From the NCBI RefSeq assembly GCF_014237455.1, contig NZ_JABZFL010000051.1, forward strand, positions 62,001-126,000: a stretch of DNA of 64,000 nt, given 5' to 3'. The notes beneath the pieces are model-generated. The model was not told the DNA's origin, made no database searches, and saw only the letters and a list, made by a program, of their open reading frames with translations. Every line of letters begins with the position of its first letter. The first letter of the stretch is position 1. The DNA comes from Desulfobacula sp. (GTDB taxonomy: Bacteria > Desulfobacterota > Desulfobacteria > Desulfobacterales > Desulfobacteraceae). The translations under genes were made by a program, and so were the position numbers. Positions 8,772 through 17,702 of this stretch are shown in pieces.

Positions 8772-11426
8772 ATGAATAAATCTATTTTAAGAAAAGCTTG
8801 TATCTTTATTATTTTATTGAGTTTATTGTTCAGTGGTGATCTGTTTGCCCAGGCAGAGATTAAACAGACGGATATTAAAGTTGCTATCATCCCTTTTTCC
8901 CTTGATGCTAAGCAACCCAACCAGCAGATAAAAAACAGGATTCCTTTAATGATTTCTGAAAAACTTGAGCAGGAAGGTGCTAAAGTAATTCTTTTGGAAG
9001 TCTGGCAGAACACTGAGGAATGGGATTTTTCTCAATTTCGAAAATTCGGGATTGAATCAGGTGTCGATTATATTTTGACAGGATCTTTGTTTGTTGCAGG
9101 TGAAAGTATTAGTATCGACTCAAGGCTTATTAATATTTATGAAAAAGAAAACTCCACATCTTTTTATGCTGATGCAAATAATTTTGAGAATCTTTTTTCA
9201 ACTATTTCCCAACTTAGCAAAGAAATAATCGGAGAACTCTTTCATAAGAAAATAATAATAGATATTGCCGTTACCGGGAACAAAAGAGTTGAAACTGATG
9301 CAATTATGAGAATTATCGACACTCAGGCCGGTGATATTATTAAGCCTGACAATATTTCTAAAGATTTGAAGAAAATTTATGAGATGGGCTACTTTGACAA
9401 TGTTATTGTTAAAAAAGAATCCCTTGATAATGGCGTTAAAGTAATTTTCGAAATTATTGAAAAATCGACTGTCAGGAAAGTAAAATTTAAAAAAAATACT
9501 GTTTATGAAGACGAAGAGCTTGCTGATATTGTTGATACGAGAACCGGTGCGATTCTAAATATTCACAAACTCAACTCAGACATTAATCGAATGCGTTTAA
9601 TGTATACGGTAAAAAACTATCACAATTGTTCCGTAACCTATGAAATAATCCCTCTTGACCATTCCCAGGCAGATATTGTTTTTAATATCGAAGAAGGAGA
9701 AAAAGTAAAGGTCGAAAAAATTATTTTTGAAGGGAACAAACACTTTTCTGATAAAAAAATTAAAAAAGCCATGGAGACTTCCGAAAAAGGGTTTCTCTCT
9801 TTTTTCACCTCTTCAGGAGATCTCAATGAAATCGAAGTTAAAAACGATGTGATAAGAATTGAATCTTTATATAAAAACAACGGGTTTATCGATACAAAAG
9901 TATCAGATCCTATTGTTGATATTGGCGAAGAATTTATTTCAATTCGTTTTAAAATTGACGAGGGTGCTCAATACAAAATTAAAAAAATTGATATTACTGG
10001 CGATCTGATTCTGCCCAAAGAAGAAATTTTAGAGATAATTCAATCCAAAGAAACAAAATTATATAATAGAGAATTTATCAGAAAAGATATTTTGTCCATC
10101 TCTGATATTTATTCCAGCAGGGGGTTTGCTAATGTTAATGTCGCTCCCATGGTTAATAAAAACGATGAAGAAAAAATGATGAATATCACATATTCAATCA
10201 ATAAGGGCGAGCCTGTTTATTTTAACAGGATTAATATCAGCGGTAATTTAAAAACTCGTGATAAGGTTATCAGAAGAGAGATTAAAATTGCTGAACAGGA
10301 TCTCTACAGCAAGGAAAATATTCAATTAAGCTTTAAGAACTTGAACCGCTTGGATTATTTTGCTGAGATCGATGTCAAGCCAGTTAAAACTTCCGATGAA
10401 AATAAAATGGATTTAGATGTCCGGGTTGTTGAAAAAGAAACAGGCAGCTTTTCTATTGGGGGTGGCGTCAGCAGTGAAGATGGAGGCTTTGGTATGGTAT
10501 CTGTTCAGGAAAGGAATTTGTTTGGAAAAGGACAAACAGGAAAGATTTCTGCGATAATATCACAAGAAGAGGTTCTCTATAATATTGGTTTTTATGAACC
10601 CTATATTATGGATACAGCTGTTTCCGGTGGAATCCAACTCTATAAAGAAGATAAAGAGTATGATTATTATGATAAAGAAGCCCTTGGATTGACGTTAAGG
10701 GTGGGTTATAAGCTTTTCGACTATACAGGGATTGGAATCCAATATAATATAGAAGATTTTGAGATAACTAATGTTCAAACCGATTTCACCAATATGACAT
10801 CCGGTTCTTTTCTGACAAGCAGTATAAAACCCTATATTCAATATGATTCCAGAAATGATATTTTCACACCAACTGAAGGAGCAAAACATAAATTTTCAAT
10901 AGAATATGCTGGAGAATTTTTAGGCGGTGAGATTGATTACACAAAATATCTTGTTGAAACAGGTGTATATTTTCCTCTTTTCTGGAAATTCACCGGTGCG
11001 CTGCATGCAGAAGCCGGATACCTGGATGATCGAAGCAGTGATGACATCGATATTGATTACATCAGATTTTATCTGGGAGGTATGAATTCAATCAGAGGTT
11101 TTGATAAATATGATATTAATGGTAATCAGGATGGAGATATCAAAGACAGGGGGGGCGAAAAATATATCCAATTTAATGCGGAAATGACTTTTCCACTCTC
11201 AGAAAAATATAAGATTATAGGTGTGTTCTTTTATGACCGCGGGGATGTTTATAGAACCAGTGAGGATATTGATCTGGGTGATCAATTTTCAAGTTTTGGT
11301 ACCGGGATAAGATGGAATTCACCAGTAGGACCCTTAAGGATTGAATATGCCTGGGTCATTGATGGGAAAAATGTGAAAGAACGTGGTGATGGACAATTTG
11401 AATTTTCTGTTGGTGCTTCTTTCTAA
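8772..11426 (+). CDS. bamA: Outer membrane protein assembly factor BamA with extra N-terminal TolB-like domain
   Basis: About 884 residues. A signal peptide (MNKSILRKACIFII to LFAQA) is followed by an extra domain of about 130 residues (VAIIPFSLDA, DYILTGSLFVAG) that resembles the TolB N-terminal / CsgG-like fold. Five POTRA-like repeats come next (about 165-540), then a 16-strand-type barrel (from about 550) ending in Phe (FSVGASF), the usual outer-membrane insertion signal. Conserved loop 6 motif: IRGFD. BamA inserts beta-barrel proteins into the outer membrane. ATG 8772 with AGGGA is chosen over the ORF-track start at 8721, which lies inside lolD and would bury the signal peptide. The skp and lpx genes follow. 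Confidence 0.93.
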   Translation: MNKSILRKACIFIILLSLLFSGDLFAQAEIKQTDIKVAIIPFSLDAKQPNQQIKNRIPLMISEKLEQEGAKVILLEVWQNTEEWDFSQFRKFGIESGVDYILTGSLFVAGESISIDSRLINIYEKENSTSFYADANNFENLFSTISQLSKEIIGELFHKKIIIDIAVTGNKRVETDAIMRIIDTQAGDIIKPDNISKDLKKIYEMGYFDNVIVKKESLDNGVKVIFEIIEKSTVRKVKFKKNTVYEDEELADIVDTRTGAILNIHKLNSDINRMRLMYTVKNYHNCSVTYEIIPLDHSQADIVFNIEEGEKVKVEKIIFEGNKHFSDKKIKKAMETSEKGFLSFFTSSGDLNEIEVKNDVIRIESLYKNNGFIDTKVSDPIVDIGEEFISIRFKIDEGAQYKIKKIDITGDLILPKEEILEIIQSKETKLYNREFIRKDILSISDIYSSRGFANVNVAPMVNKNDEEKMMNITYSINKGEPVYFNRINISGNLKTRDKVIRREIKIAEQDLYSKENIQLSFKNLNRLDYFAEIDVKPVKTSDENKMDLDVRVVEKETGSFSIGGGVSSEDGGFGMVSVQERNLFGKGQTGKISAIISQEEVLYNIGFYEPYIMDTAVSGGIQLYKEDKEYDYYDKEALGLTLRVGYKLFDYTGIGIQYNIEDFEITNVQTDFTNMTSGSFLTSSIKPYIQYDSRNDIFTPTEGAKHKFSIEYAGEFLGGEIDYTKYLVETGVYFPLFWKFTGALHAEAGYLDDRSSDDIDIDYIRFYLGGMNSIRGFDKYDINGNQDGDIKDRGGEKYIQFNAEMTFPLSEKYKIIGVFFYDRGDVYRTSEDIDLGDQFSSFGTGIRWNSPVGPLRIEYAWVIDGKNVKERGDGQFEFSVGASF

Positions 11427-11451
11427 ACTTTAAAAAATGTTGGAGGTTTTA

Positions 11452-11985
11452 ATGAAAAAAATATTCGTTATTTTAAGTATAACAATATTTTTCTTTGGAT
11501 TTATTCCGGGAGGTTTTTGCGCAGATGCAGGTAAAATTGGAGTAGTTGATTTTCAAAAAATTTTGAGGGAATCAAGTGCCGGGAAAATGACTCAGAAACA
11601 ACTTAGTGAGAAAGGCAATGAGTTTCAAGAAAAATTAAAGACTGAAAAAGCACAATTGGATGAAATGAAAAAATCATTTGACAGAGAAGCTCTCGTTCTG
11701 AGTCCCGAAAAACAACAGGAAAAACAACGTGAGTTCAGGATCCGGGTGAATGATTTTAAAAAAATGCAAGATGATTTATCCAGAGGGTTTAAACAATTAG
11801 AGGTTAAGCTTTTAAATCAAATTCAAAAAGCTGTCTTTGAAATTGCAAATGAAATTGGAAAGAACGAAGGGTATTCGATTCTTCTTGAAAAAAAGACCGC
11901 AGGCGTTATTTATCATCTTGATCAACTGGATATTACCGATCAAATTATTAAAAAATATAATTTAAAAACTTCTAAAACCAACTAA
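11452..11985 (+). CDS. skp: Periplasmic chaperone Skp/OmpH family
   Basis: About 177 residues: a signal peptide (hydrophobic core to about GGFCAD), then the OmpH domain with a small beta core (KIGVVDFQKILRES) and a long charged coiled coil (about 45-125). Skp trimers carry unfolded outer-membrane proteins across the periplasm to BamA, which is encoded just upstream. ATG 11452 follows a GGAGG at good spacing; the ORF-track ATG at 11437 sits before that Shine-Dalgarno and is unlikely. Confidence 0.9.
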   Translation: MKKIFVILSITIFFFGFIPGGFCADAGKIGVVDFQKILRESSAGKMTQKQLSEKGNEFQEKLKTEKAQLDEMKKSFDREALVLSPEKQQEKQREFRIRVNDFKKMQDDLSRGFKQLEVKLLNQIQKAVFEIANEIGKNEGYSILLEKKTAGVIYHLDQLDITDQIIKKYNLKTSKTN

Positions 11986-11994
11986 GTTTTTTTT

Positions 11995-13038
11995 ATGAAA
12001 CTGTCCGTAAATGAAATTGCAAAAATTATCCAGGCTGAAATCGCTGGTGATCCTTCGTTTATTGTAAAGGGAGTTTCCTCTTTTGATGACTCAGAACCCC
12101 ATGATATTACATTTGCATGTGAAACAAAATATTTAACTCATCTCCAACAAACAAGGGCAGGGGCAGTTATCGTCCCGGCCACTTTTGTTTTTGATGACCA
12201 TGATTCCGGGAATACTATTTTATTGAAAACCGATAATCCCAAACTGTCTTTTTTTAAATTAGTATCGATATTTCATCCGGAAAAAATAACAAAGCCCGGT
12301 ATTCATCACAGTGCAGACATAGGACATCATGTAAAGGTTGGAAAAAATTCCATCATTGGATCAAATGTATTTATGGGCGATAATGTCCAAATCGGAAACA
12401 ATGTTCATCTTATGCCAGGCGTTTATATCGGAGATGATGTCTTTATAGGTGACAATACGTTAATTAAACCCAATGTCACTATAATAGAAAAAACCAGGCT
12501 CGGGAAAAATGTTATTATCCATTCCGGAACCGTCATTGGTTCGGATGGTTTCGGTTTTACTCAGAATTTTGACAAGCATGAAAAGATTGTACATACCGGA
12601 TATGTCCACATTGGAGATCATGTCGAAATCGGTGCCTGCAATACCATCGACAGAGGAACGCTGGGCATGACTGTTATCGGAAATGGCGTCAAAACAGACA
12701 ATCTTATTCACATTGCACACAATGTCAAGATTGGGGAGAATACGTTGATTGTGGCCCAGGTTGGGATTGCAGGAAGTACTAAAATCGGTAAAAATGTTAT
12801 TATAGCCGGAAATGCCAGTATTACAGGACATATAAAAATTGGTGACGGTTCTATTGTCGGTCCTTGTGCAGGTGTTCGCAGTAATGTTCCTGAAAATGAA
12901 ATTGTATCAGGGATGCCGCATATGCCGCATGTTCGTTGGCGTAAGGTTGTAAGTATCATATCCCGGTTACCGGAAATGAGAAAAAGTCTTTTTTCTTTTG
13001 AAAAAAGATTAAAAGATTTAGAAAATAAAAATGAATAA
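11995..13038 (+). CDS. lpxD: UDP-3-O-(3-hydroxyacyl)glucosamine N-acyltransferase LpxD
   Basis: 347 residues. The N-terminal UDP-binding domain (to about 105) is followed by left-handed beta-helix hexapeptide repeats (I/V-G-x-N) and a C-terminal helix. The catalytic His lies in NLIHIAHNVKIG, and GSDGFGFT is the usual substrate-site motif. It performs the third step of lipid A synthesis, N-acylating UDP-3-O-acyl-glucosamine. It starts 9 bases after skp in the skp-lpxD-lpxA order found in many Gram-negatives. Confidence 0.95.
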   Translation: MKLSVNEIAKIIQAEIAGDPSFIVKGVSSFDDSEPHDITFACETKYLTHLQQTRAGAVIVPATFVFDDHDSGNTILLKTDNPKLSFFKLVSIFHPEKITKPGIHHSADIGHHVKVGKNSIIGSNVFMGDNVQIGNNVHLMPGVYIGDDVFIGDNTLIKPNVTIIEKTRLGKNVIIHSGTVIGSDGFGFTQNFDKHEKIVHTGYVHIGDHVEIGACNTIDRGTLGMTVIGNGVKTDNLIHIAHNVKIGENTLIVAQVGIAGSTKIGKNVIIAGNASITGHIKIGDGSIVGPCAGVRSNVPENEIVSGMPHMPHVRWRKVVSIISRLPEMRKSLFSFEKRLKDLENKNE

Positions 13039-13049
13039 ACGGAGTAAAA

Positions 13050-13826
13050 ATGATTCAGATTCATCCCACGGCAATTATTGATCCTTTAGCTGAAATAGAT
13101 ACCAATGTTACGATAGGCCCCTATGTCATTGTTAAATCAGATGTTTGCATTGGTTCCGGCACCACTATTGGTCCCTATACCACCATTGAACAATATGTAA
13201 ACATAGGAACCGACTGCCAGATTTTTCAATATGCCTCTATTGGCGGCGCACCTCAGGATCTTAAATTCCATGGCGAAAAAACATATTTAAAGATCGGCAG
13301 AGGATCAATTATCCGGGAATTTGTGACGATTAACCGGGGAACGGAATTTGGTGGCGGTCTTACTGAATTAGGGGAAGAAAATTATTTAATGGCCTATACA
13401 CACATCGCCCATGATTGTAAAACCGGGAAACAGGTTATTCTTGCGAATAATTCCACTCTTGGCGGTCATATTATAATTGGTGATAATGTCACGGTGGGTG
13501 GCCTGGTTGCCATCCATCAATTCGTTCAAATTGGAGATTTTGCTTATATCGGTGGGAAATCTGCTGTGGTAAAGGACATACCACCATATGTGATTGCCTC
13601 CGGAGATCGGGCGAGTCTCCATGGTTTGAATAATGTGGGCTTGAAACGGCATAAATTTTCAAAATCAACTCTTCAGCAACTTAAAAAAGCGTATAGAATT
13701 GTTTTTCGAATCGGATTAACGGTTAAGCAGGCAACAGAACGTGTTAGAGCTGAAGTTGAACAAATCCCTGAAGTGAAAAATTTTATTAAATTTATTGTCG
13801 AATCCGACAGGGGTGTTACTAGATAA
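13050..13826 (+). CDS. lpxA: UDP-N-acetylglucosamine acyltransferase LpxA
   Basis: 258 residues of left-handed beta-helix (hexapeptides from residue 2) plus a C-terminal helical domain. The catalytic His region is AYTHIAHDCKTG; GGAPQDLKF and the acyl-chain-ruler region IGGKSAVVKDIPPYV are as in the family. It catalyses the first, reversible step of lipid A synthesis. GGAG stands before the ATG. In many genomes fabZ lies between lpxD and lpxA, but here only 11 bases separate them. Confidence 0.95.
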   Translation: MIQIHPTAIIDPLAEIDTNVTIGPYVIVKSDVCIGSGTTIGPYTTIEQYVNIGTDCQIFQYASIGGAPQDLKFHGEKTYLKIGRGSIIREFVTINRGTEFGGGLTELGEENYLMAYTHIAHDCKTGKQVILANNSTLGGHIIIGDNVTVGGLVAIHQFVQIGDFAYIGGKSAVVKDIPPYVIASGDRASLHGLNNVGLKRHKFSKSTLQQLKKAYRIVFRIGLTVKQATERVRAEVEQIPEVKNFIKFIVESDRGVTR

Positions 13827-13848
13827 CCTGGAGGTCGCGCATAAAAAA

Positions 13849-14667
13849 ATGAGAATAGGACTTATAGCCGGTGGCGGACAATTCCCCATTCTTTTTTCAA
13901 AAAAGGCTGTAAAGAAAGAGTATAAAGTCTTTGCTGTAGGGTTTACCTCTGAAACGGATAAAACGCTTGGGGATTATGTTGAAGATTTAAAATGGATCTA
14001 CCTTGGACAGGTCACCAAACTGATCAAATATTTCAAGCAACACCATATTACTCAGGCAGTTATGCTGGGCAGTATCAAAAAAACAAATATTTTCAAAGAT
14101 ATCCGCCCTGACTTTAAAGCTCTCTCGTTTATTGCAAAGACAGCCAAAACCCATGATGATTCTGTATTAACTTCATTTGCTGATCTGCTCTTAAAAGAGG
14201 GGATAAGGATTCTGCCTTCCACCTTTCTTCTCCCTGAATTGATCAGCCCTAAGGGGTGCTGGACAAAAAGAAAGCCGGATAAAGTTGAAAAAAAAGATAT
14301 TTTTTTGGGCTGGAAGATAGCAAAAAAAATCGGAAAACTTGATATCGGACAATGTATTGTCATCAGTAACGGAACGGTTCTCGCCGTTGAAGCAATAGAG
14401 GGAACAGATATGACCATTAAAAGAGGCGGTCTTCTGTCTCATCATAATGGTGCTGTTGTTGTAAAACTTTCCAAGCCATCTCAGGATCTAAGGTTTGATC
14501 TACCTTCCTCTGGTTGCCAAACTATTGAGAGTATGCATGAGTCCGGAGTTACAATTCTTGTGCTTGAAGCAGAAAAATCCATTTCATTTGACCGGGAGGA
14601 AATGATAACACTCGCAAATAAATATAATATATCCATTCTTGGTTATACAGACAATGAAATACCCTGA
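13849..14667 (+). CDS. lpxI: UDP-2,3-diacylglucosamine pyrophosphatase LpxI
   Basis: About 272 residues of the LpxI (former DUF1009) family: the N-terminal domain opens MRIGLIAGGGQFP and the C-terminal catalytic domain carries GQCIVISNGTVLAVEAIEGTD and the MHESG motif. It hydrolyses UDP-2,3-diacylglucosamine to lipid X plus UMP, replacing LpxH in alphaproteobacteria and many deltaproteobacteria. ATG 13849 gives the canonical N terminus; the ORF-track start at 13795 (TTG) lies inside lpxA. The GGAGG is about 14 bases upstream, somewhat far. Position between lpxA and lpxB supports the call. Confidence 0.93.
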   Translation: MRIGLIAGGGQFPILFSKKAVKKEYKVFAVGFTSETDKTLGDYVEDLKWIYLGQVTKLIKYFKQHHITQAVMLGSIKKTNIFKDIRPDFKALSFIAKTAKTHDDSVLTSFADLLLKEGIRILPSTFLLPELISPKGCWTKRKPDKVEKKDIFLGWKIAKKIGKLDIGQCIVISNGTVLAVEAIEGTDMTIKRGGLLSHHNGAVVVKLSKPSQDLRFDLPSSGCQTIESMHESGVTILVLEAEKSISFDREEMITLANKYNISILGYTDNEIP

Positions 14668-14681
14668 AGGTCACACGCAAA

Positions 14682-15851
14682 ATGAATCTTCCCGCTAAAT
14701 CCAGACATATTATGATTCTTACAGGAGAACTCTCCGGTGATCTGCATGCAGGAAATCTTGTTAAAGAAATCAGACAATTAAACACCAGTATTTATTTTTC
14801 AGGTATAGGTGGAACACATCTTGAAAATCAGGATGTAGACCTTTTCTACAACATTGCAAAACTCTCTGCAATGGGTATTACTGAAGTCCTGATGCAATTT
14901 AGACAGATAAAAAGAGCCTTTGATTTGTTCAAGGAAAAACTGAAGGTTGACACACCGGATTTAATTATACTTGTGGATTATCCGGGATTCAATTTAAAAG
15001 CTGCCCAGTTTGCCAAAAATCATTACAAGATAAAAATTTTATATTATATAACACCAAAAGTATGGGCGTGGAAAAAATCAAGACTTAAGAAAATAAAGAA
15101 ATATGTTGATCACGCAGCGTTAATCCTTCCTTTTGAAGAAAAAATATATAAAAAGGCTGATATTCGATCCACTTATGTGGGCAGTCCATTAACAGATGAA
15201 TATCCTGAAAACATATCAAAACCATTTTTTCGATCAAATCATTTATTATCAAAACATAAAGATCGTGTGATCATAGGCCTGCTTCCAGGATCCAGAAAGG
15301 CTGAGATAAAAAATCTGCTTAGCATAATGATAAAAGCGGCTGATCTTATTCATAAAAAAAATCGACGGGTCTCTTTTATTATATCTCAAGCGTCTTCAAC
15401 ACATAAGGAAACCATAAAAATTATTCTAAACAAAATTAAAGAAAAATCATTGTTTCAAATCAATAATGGACCGGTTAAGGATATTTTCTTGAAATCGGAT
15501 CTTGTTATTGCAGCTTCCGGCACCGTCACTCTTGAAGCTGCGCTTTGCTGTGTCCCGACCATCATCATATATAGAATGTCCACAATCAGTTATCGGTTAG
15601 CAAAACTGTTTGTAAAAATAAAATATGCTGGATTGGCAAATTTAATCGTGAACAAAGAAATCATGCCTGAACTACTCCAAGACGATGCAACCCCTGAAAA
15701 AATAAGTAAAAAAGCTTTGGACATGCTTGATCACTTAGTGGTTTTTGAGAATCAATTGCAAATGGTCAGAAAATTACTGGGAACCGAAGGGGCCTCAAAA
15801 AGGACTGCCAATATTGCTATCGGTCTTCTAAGGGAATCATCCCTGCGATAA
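14682..15851 (+). CDS. lpxB: Lipid A disaccharide synthase LpxB
   Basis: 389 residues, a GT19 family glycosyltransferase of GT-B fold. Landmarks: ILTGELSGDLHAGNL, the YITPKVWAWKKSR motif, LLPGSRKAEIKNL, and the nucleotide-binding region SGTVTLEAAL. It joins lipid X and UDP-2,3-diacylglucosamine at the inner membrane. It begins 14 bases after lpxI and closes the lpxD-A-I-B run. Later lipid A enzymes (LpxK, KdtA) are not in the window. Confidence 0.95.
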   Translation: MNLPAKSRHIMILTGELSGDLHAGNLVKEIRQLNTSIYFSGIGGTHLENQDVDLFYNIAKLSAMGITEVLMQFRQIKRAFDLFKEKLKVDTPDLIILVDYPGFNLKAAQFAKNHYKIKILYYITPKVWAWKKSRLKKIKKYVDHAALILPFEEKIYKKADIRSTYVGSPLTDEYPENISKPFFRSNHLLSKHKDRVIIGLLPGSRKAEIKNLLSIMIKAADLIHKKNRRVSFIISQASSTHKETIKIILNKIKEKSLFQINNGPVKDIFLKSDLVIAASGTVTLEAALCCVPTIIIYRMSTISYRLAKLFVKIKYAGLANLIVNKEIMPELLQDDATPEKISKKALDMLDHLVVFENQLQMVRKLLGTEGASKRTANIAIGLLRESSLR

Positions 15852-15930
15852 TAAATTTGACAAACCAGCTTAAATACTATTAGAGTGATTTCATACATAG
15901 ATAACAAACAAAGGATTATATTCTGCTTTG

Positions 15931-17166
15931 ATGACTTTTGAATTGATTGTACTTATTATATGCCTTTTTTTATCCGGTTTTTTTTCTTCCTCTGAAACGG
16001 CTCTTTTTTCAATTAGCAAAGTCAAGGCGCTTCATATTGCCAAAGACGGTTCTAAAACAGGACTTTTGATTTTGAAGATGAAAGAGGATTCTCATACACT
16101 TTTAACGACTATCCTGATTGGAAATAATCTTGTAAACATTGGTGCTTCGGCCATTGCCACATCCATTGCCATCTCATATTTTAAATCCAATGCCGTTGGT
16201 ATCGCAACCGGTACGATGACAATGCTTATTCTTGTTTTTGGTGAGATCTTTCCAAAATCATTTGCCAATCATAATAATATTCTTGTGGCCAGGATTGTGA
16301 TTTATCCGCTTCTCTGGCTGTCGAAATTATTGTTCCCGTTGATTTATATATTGAATTTTATACCTAAACTGCACGGGACTATTGATACTTCCCATGAAAC
16401 TGTAACGGAAGATGAACTGATGACGATGGTTGAAGTGGTTGAAGAAGAAGGGGAGATCAAAGAAGAAGAAAAAGAATTTATTACCAATATTTTTGAATTT
16501 GACGACACCTCGTGCTCTGAAATCATGACTCCCAGGGCAGATATGTTTGTGATAGACGTATCACGGGATATGGATATTGAAAAAATTATTAAAACAGGAT
16601 ATTCCAGGATTCCGGTTATGGAAGGCAGTATTGATAATATTATTGGAATTTTGCATGTAAAAAATTTATTTGCAAGTTATCAAAAAGCCTGTTCATCTGA
16701 TTCTGATACGCCATTGGACGTAAAACAAATCATGAAAAAACCATATTTTATTCCTGAATCCCAAAAGCTTGATTCCCTGTTGCAGGACTTTAAACAGAAA
16801 AAAAATCATATCGCAGTTATTGTGGATGAGCATGGTGGTGTATCCGGCATTGTAACTCTTGAAGACGTTGTTGAAGAAATTATAGGTGAGATTGTTGATG
16901 AAACCGATAGTCTGGTCCCTGATTTTGTAAAACTTAAAGGGAATAAATGGCTGATCACAGGAAAGATTGATATTGATGATTTAAACAAAGAACTTGAAAT
17001 TGAAATTCCGGAATCAAATACATATGATACATTTTCAGGATTTTTTCTCGATCAGATAGGCCGAATTCCAAAACCGGGTGACTCTATTAACATGGATAAG
17101 TGGGTGGCAACAGTTAAAGATATGGATGGCAACAGAATAAAAAGCTTTATTCTTAAAAAAGAATAA
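15931..17166 (+). CDS. CorC/HlyC-type CNNM membrane protein (DUF21-CBS-CorC domain)
   Basis: About 411 residues: a DUF21 transmembrane domain (first about 190 residues, opening LSGFFSSSETALFSISK), a CBS pair (ITPRADMF-type stretch near 195 to about 320) and a C-terminal CorC_HlyC domain. Relatives are magnesium/cobalt efflux or ion-homeostasis proteins; the substrate here is unknown. ATG 15931 directly follows a TTG at 15928 that the ORF track used. AAAGGA lies about 15 bases upstream. It is separated from lpxB by about 80 bases. Confidence 0.85.
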   Translation: MTFELIVLIICLFLSGFFSSSETALFSISKVKALHIAKDGSKTGLLILKMKEDSHTLLTTILIGNNLVNIGASAIATSIAISYFKSNAVGIATGTMTMLILVFGEIFPKSFANHNNILVARIVIYPLLWLSKLLFPLIYILNFIPKLHGTIDTSHETVTEDELMTMVEVVEEEGEIKEEEKEFITNIFEFDDTSCSEIMTPRADMFVIDVSRDMDIEKIIKTGYSRIPVMEGSIDNIIGILHVKNLFASYQKACSSDSDTPLDVKQIMKKPYFIPESQKLDSLLQDFKQKKNHIAVIVDEHGGVSGIVTLEDVVEEIIGEIVDETDSLVPDFVKLKGNKWLITGKIDIDDLNKELEIEIPESNTYDTFSGFFLDQIGRIPKPGDSINMDKWVATVKDMDGNRIKSFILKKE

Positions 17167-17218
17167 ATTTATTTTTTTTGTTTGGGAGTATTATATGGTA
17201 TTTTTGATTGTAACCCGA

Positions 17219-17390
17219 CCGGGGAGTGAATTGCGATGAATCCGATTGAACCTCTTACAGCTTCTAAATTCCGTTGCGCTGACCCGCAAAAACTCGCTGT
17301 CGCTCAGACACTTTGCCGGTCTTAACGCTCCACTGCGTCAAGACCCTGTACAGAAGGCCAATCAACAATTCCCTACAAACCACTCCCCGG
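17219..17390. repeat. short inverted-repeat-bounded element (about 172 bp)
   Basis: CCGGGGAGTG at 17219-17228 is matched by its exact reverse complement CACTCCCCGG at 17381-17390. The interior holds an imperfect hairpin-like stretch beginning GCAAAAACTCGCTGTCGCTC and ending CACTTTGC, of a kind that recurs in intergenic DNA of some bacteria. The region is more GC-rich than the flanks. The 72-codon ORF reported here has unlikely composition and no ribosome binding site, so I treat it as non-coding. Confidence 0.5.
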
Positions 17391-17472
17391 CCTCCTCGGT
17401 AAAATTCAAATCCCAAAACCTATCTAAGGATAATGCTTTCTCCCCATATACTGGAATTTATTAATAATTCTC

Positions 17473-17499
17473 TTGACATATCCATACCCTGAGTATAAT
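17473..17499 (+). promoter_or_regulatory. promoter for the pheA leader transcript
   Basis: Perfect TTGACA (17473-17478) and perfect TATAAT (17494-17499), with a short 15-base spacer, 37 bases before the leader peptide ATG. It would start transcription shortly before the leader ORF. Confidence 0.6.
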
Positions 17500-17535
17500 T
17501 TTTTATGTCTTAAGCTTAGATAAGGAAACAATAAT

Positions 17536-17604
17536 ATGGTAACTGTAGACAAATTTTTTACATTTTTTTGGTATTTTTTTAAAATACTTCATAGTCTGTG
17601 GTGA
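17536..17604 (+). CDS. Phenylalanine-rich leader peptide (pheL-like)
   Basis: A 22-codon ORF, too short for the ORF track, with AAGGA upstream of its ATG. It encodes six Phe codons in three pairs (FF-T-FF-WY-FF) plus adjacent Trp and Tyr, an extreme bias for a peptide placed just ahead of pheA. In E. coli, pheL works the same way: ribosome stalling at Phe codons when charged tRNA-Phe is scarce prevents terminator formation. Its end (CTGTGGTGA) overlaps a segment able to pair with the 5' arm of the downstream terminator. Confidence 0.8.
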   Translation: MVTVDKFFTFFWYFFKILHSLW

Positions 17605-17675
17605 GATTATCGTTTCAACATGTTTAAAAACCAATCAAAACCGCAGCAGATGAAACACCTGATGTGGTTTTTTTA
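17596..17675 (+). promoter_or_regulatory. transcription attenuator (antiterminator/terminator) of pheA
   Basis: Terminator: AAAACCGCAGCAG (17637-17649) pairs with CTGATGTGGTTTT (17659-17671), 12 of 13 positions counting one G-U, followed by seven T. Antiterminator: CTGTGGT (17596-17602), at the leader-peptide stop, pairs with ACCGCAG (17640-17646), which is part of the terminator 5' arm, so the two structures exclude each other. This is the classic arrangement for amino-acid-biosynthetic attenuation. Confidence 0.75.
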
Positions 17676-17702
17676 TTAATTAAAACGGTGTATATAGCAG
17701 TG

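Noticed and set aside
17246-17464. 72-codon ORF MNLLQLLNSV...
   Set aside because: No ribosome site, unusual composition, and it lies across the inverted-repeat element; more likely non-coding repeat.
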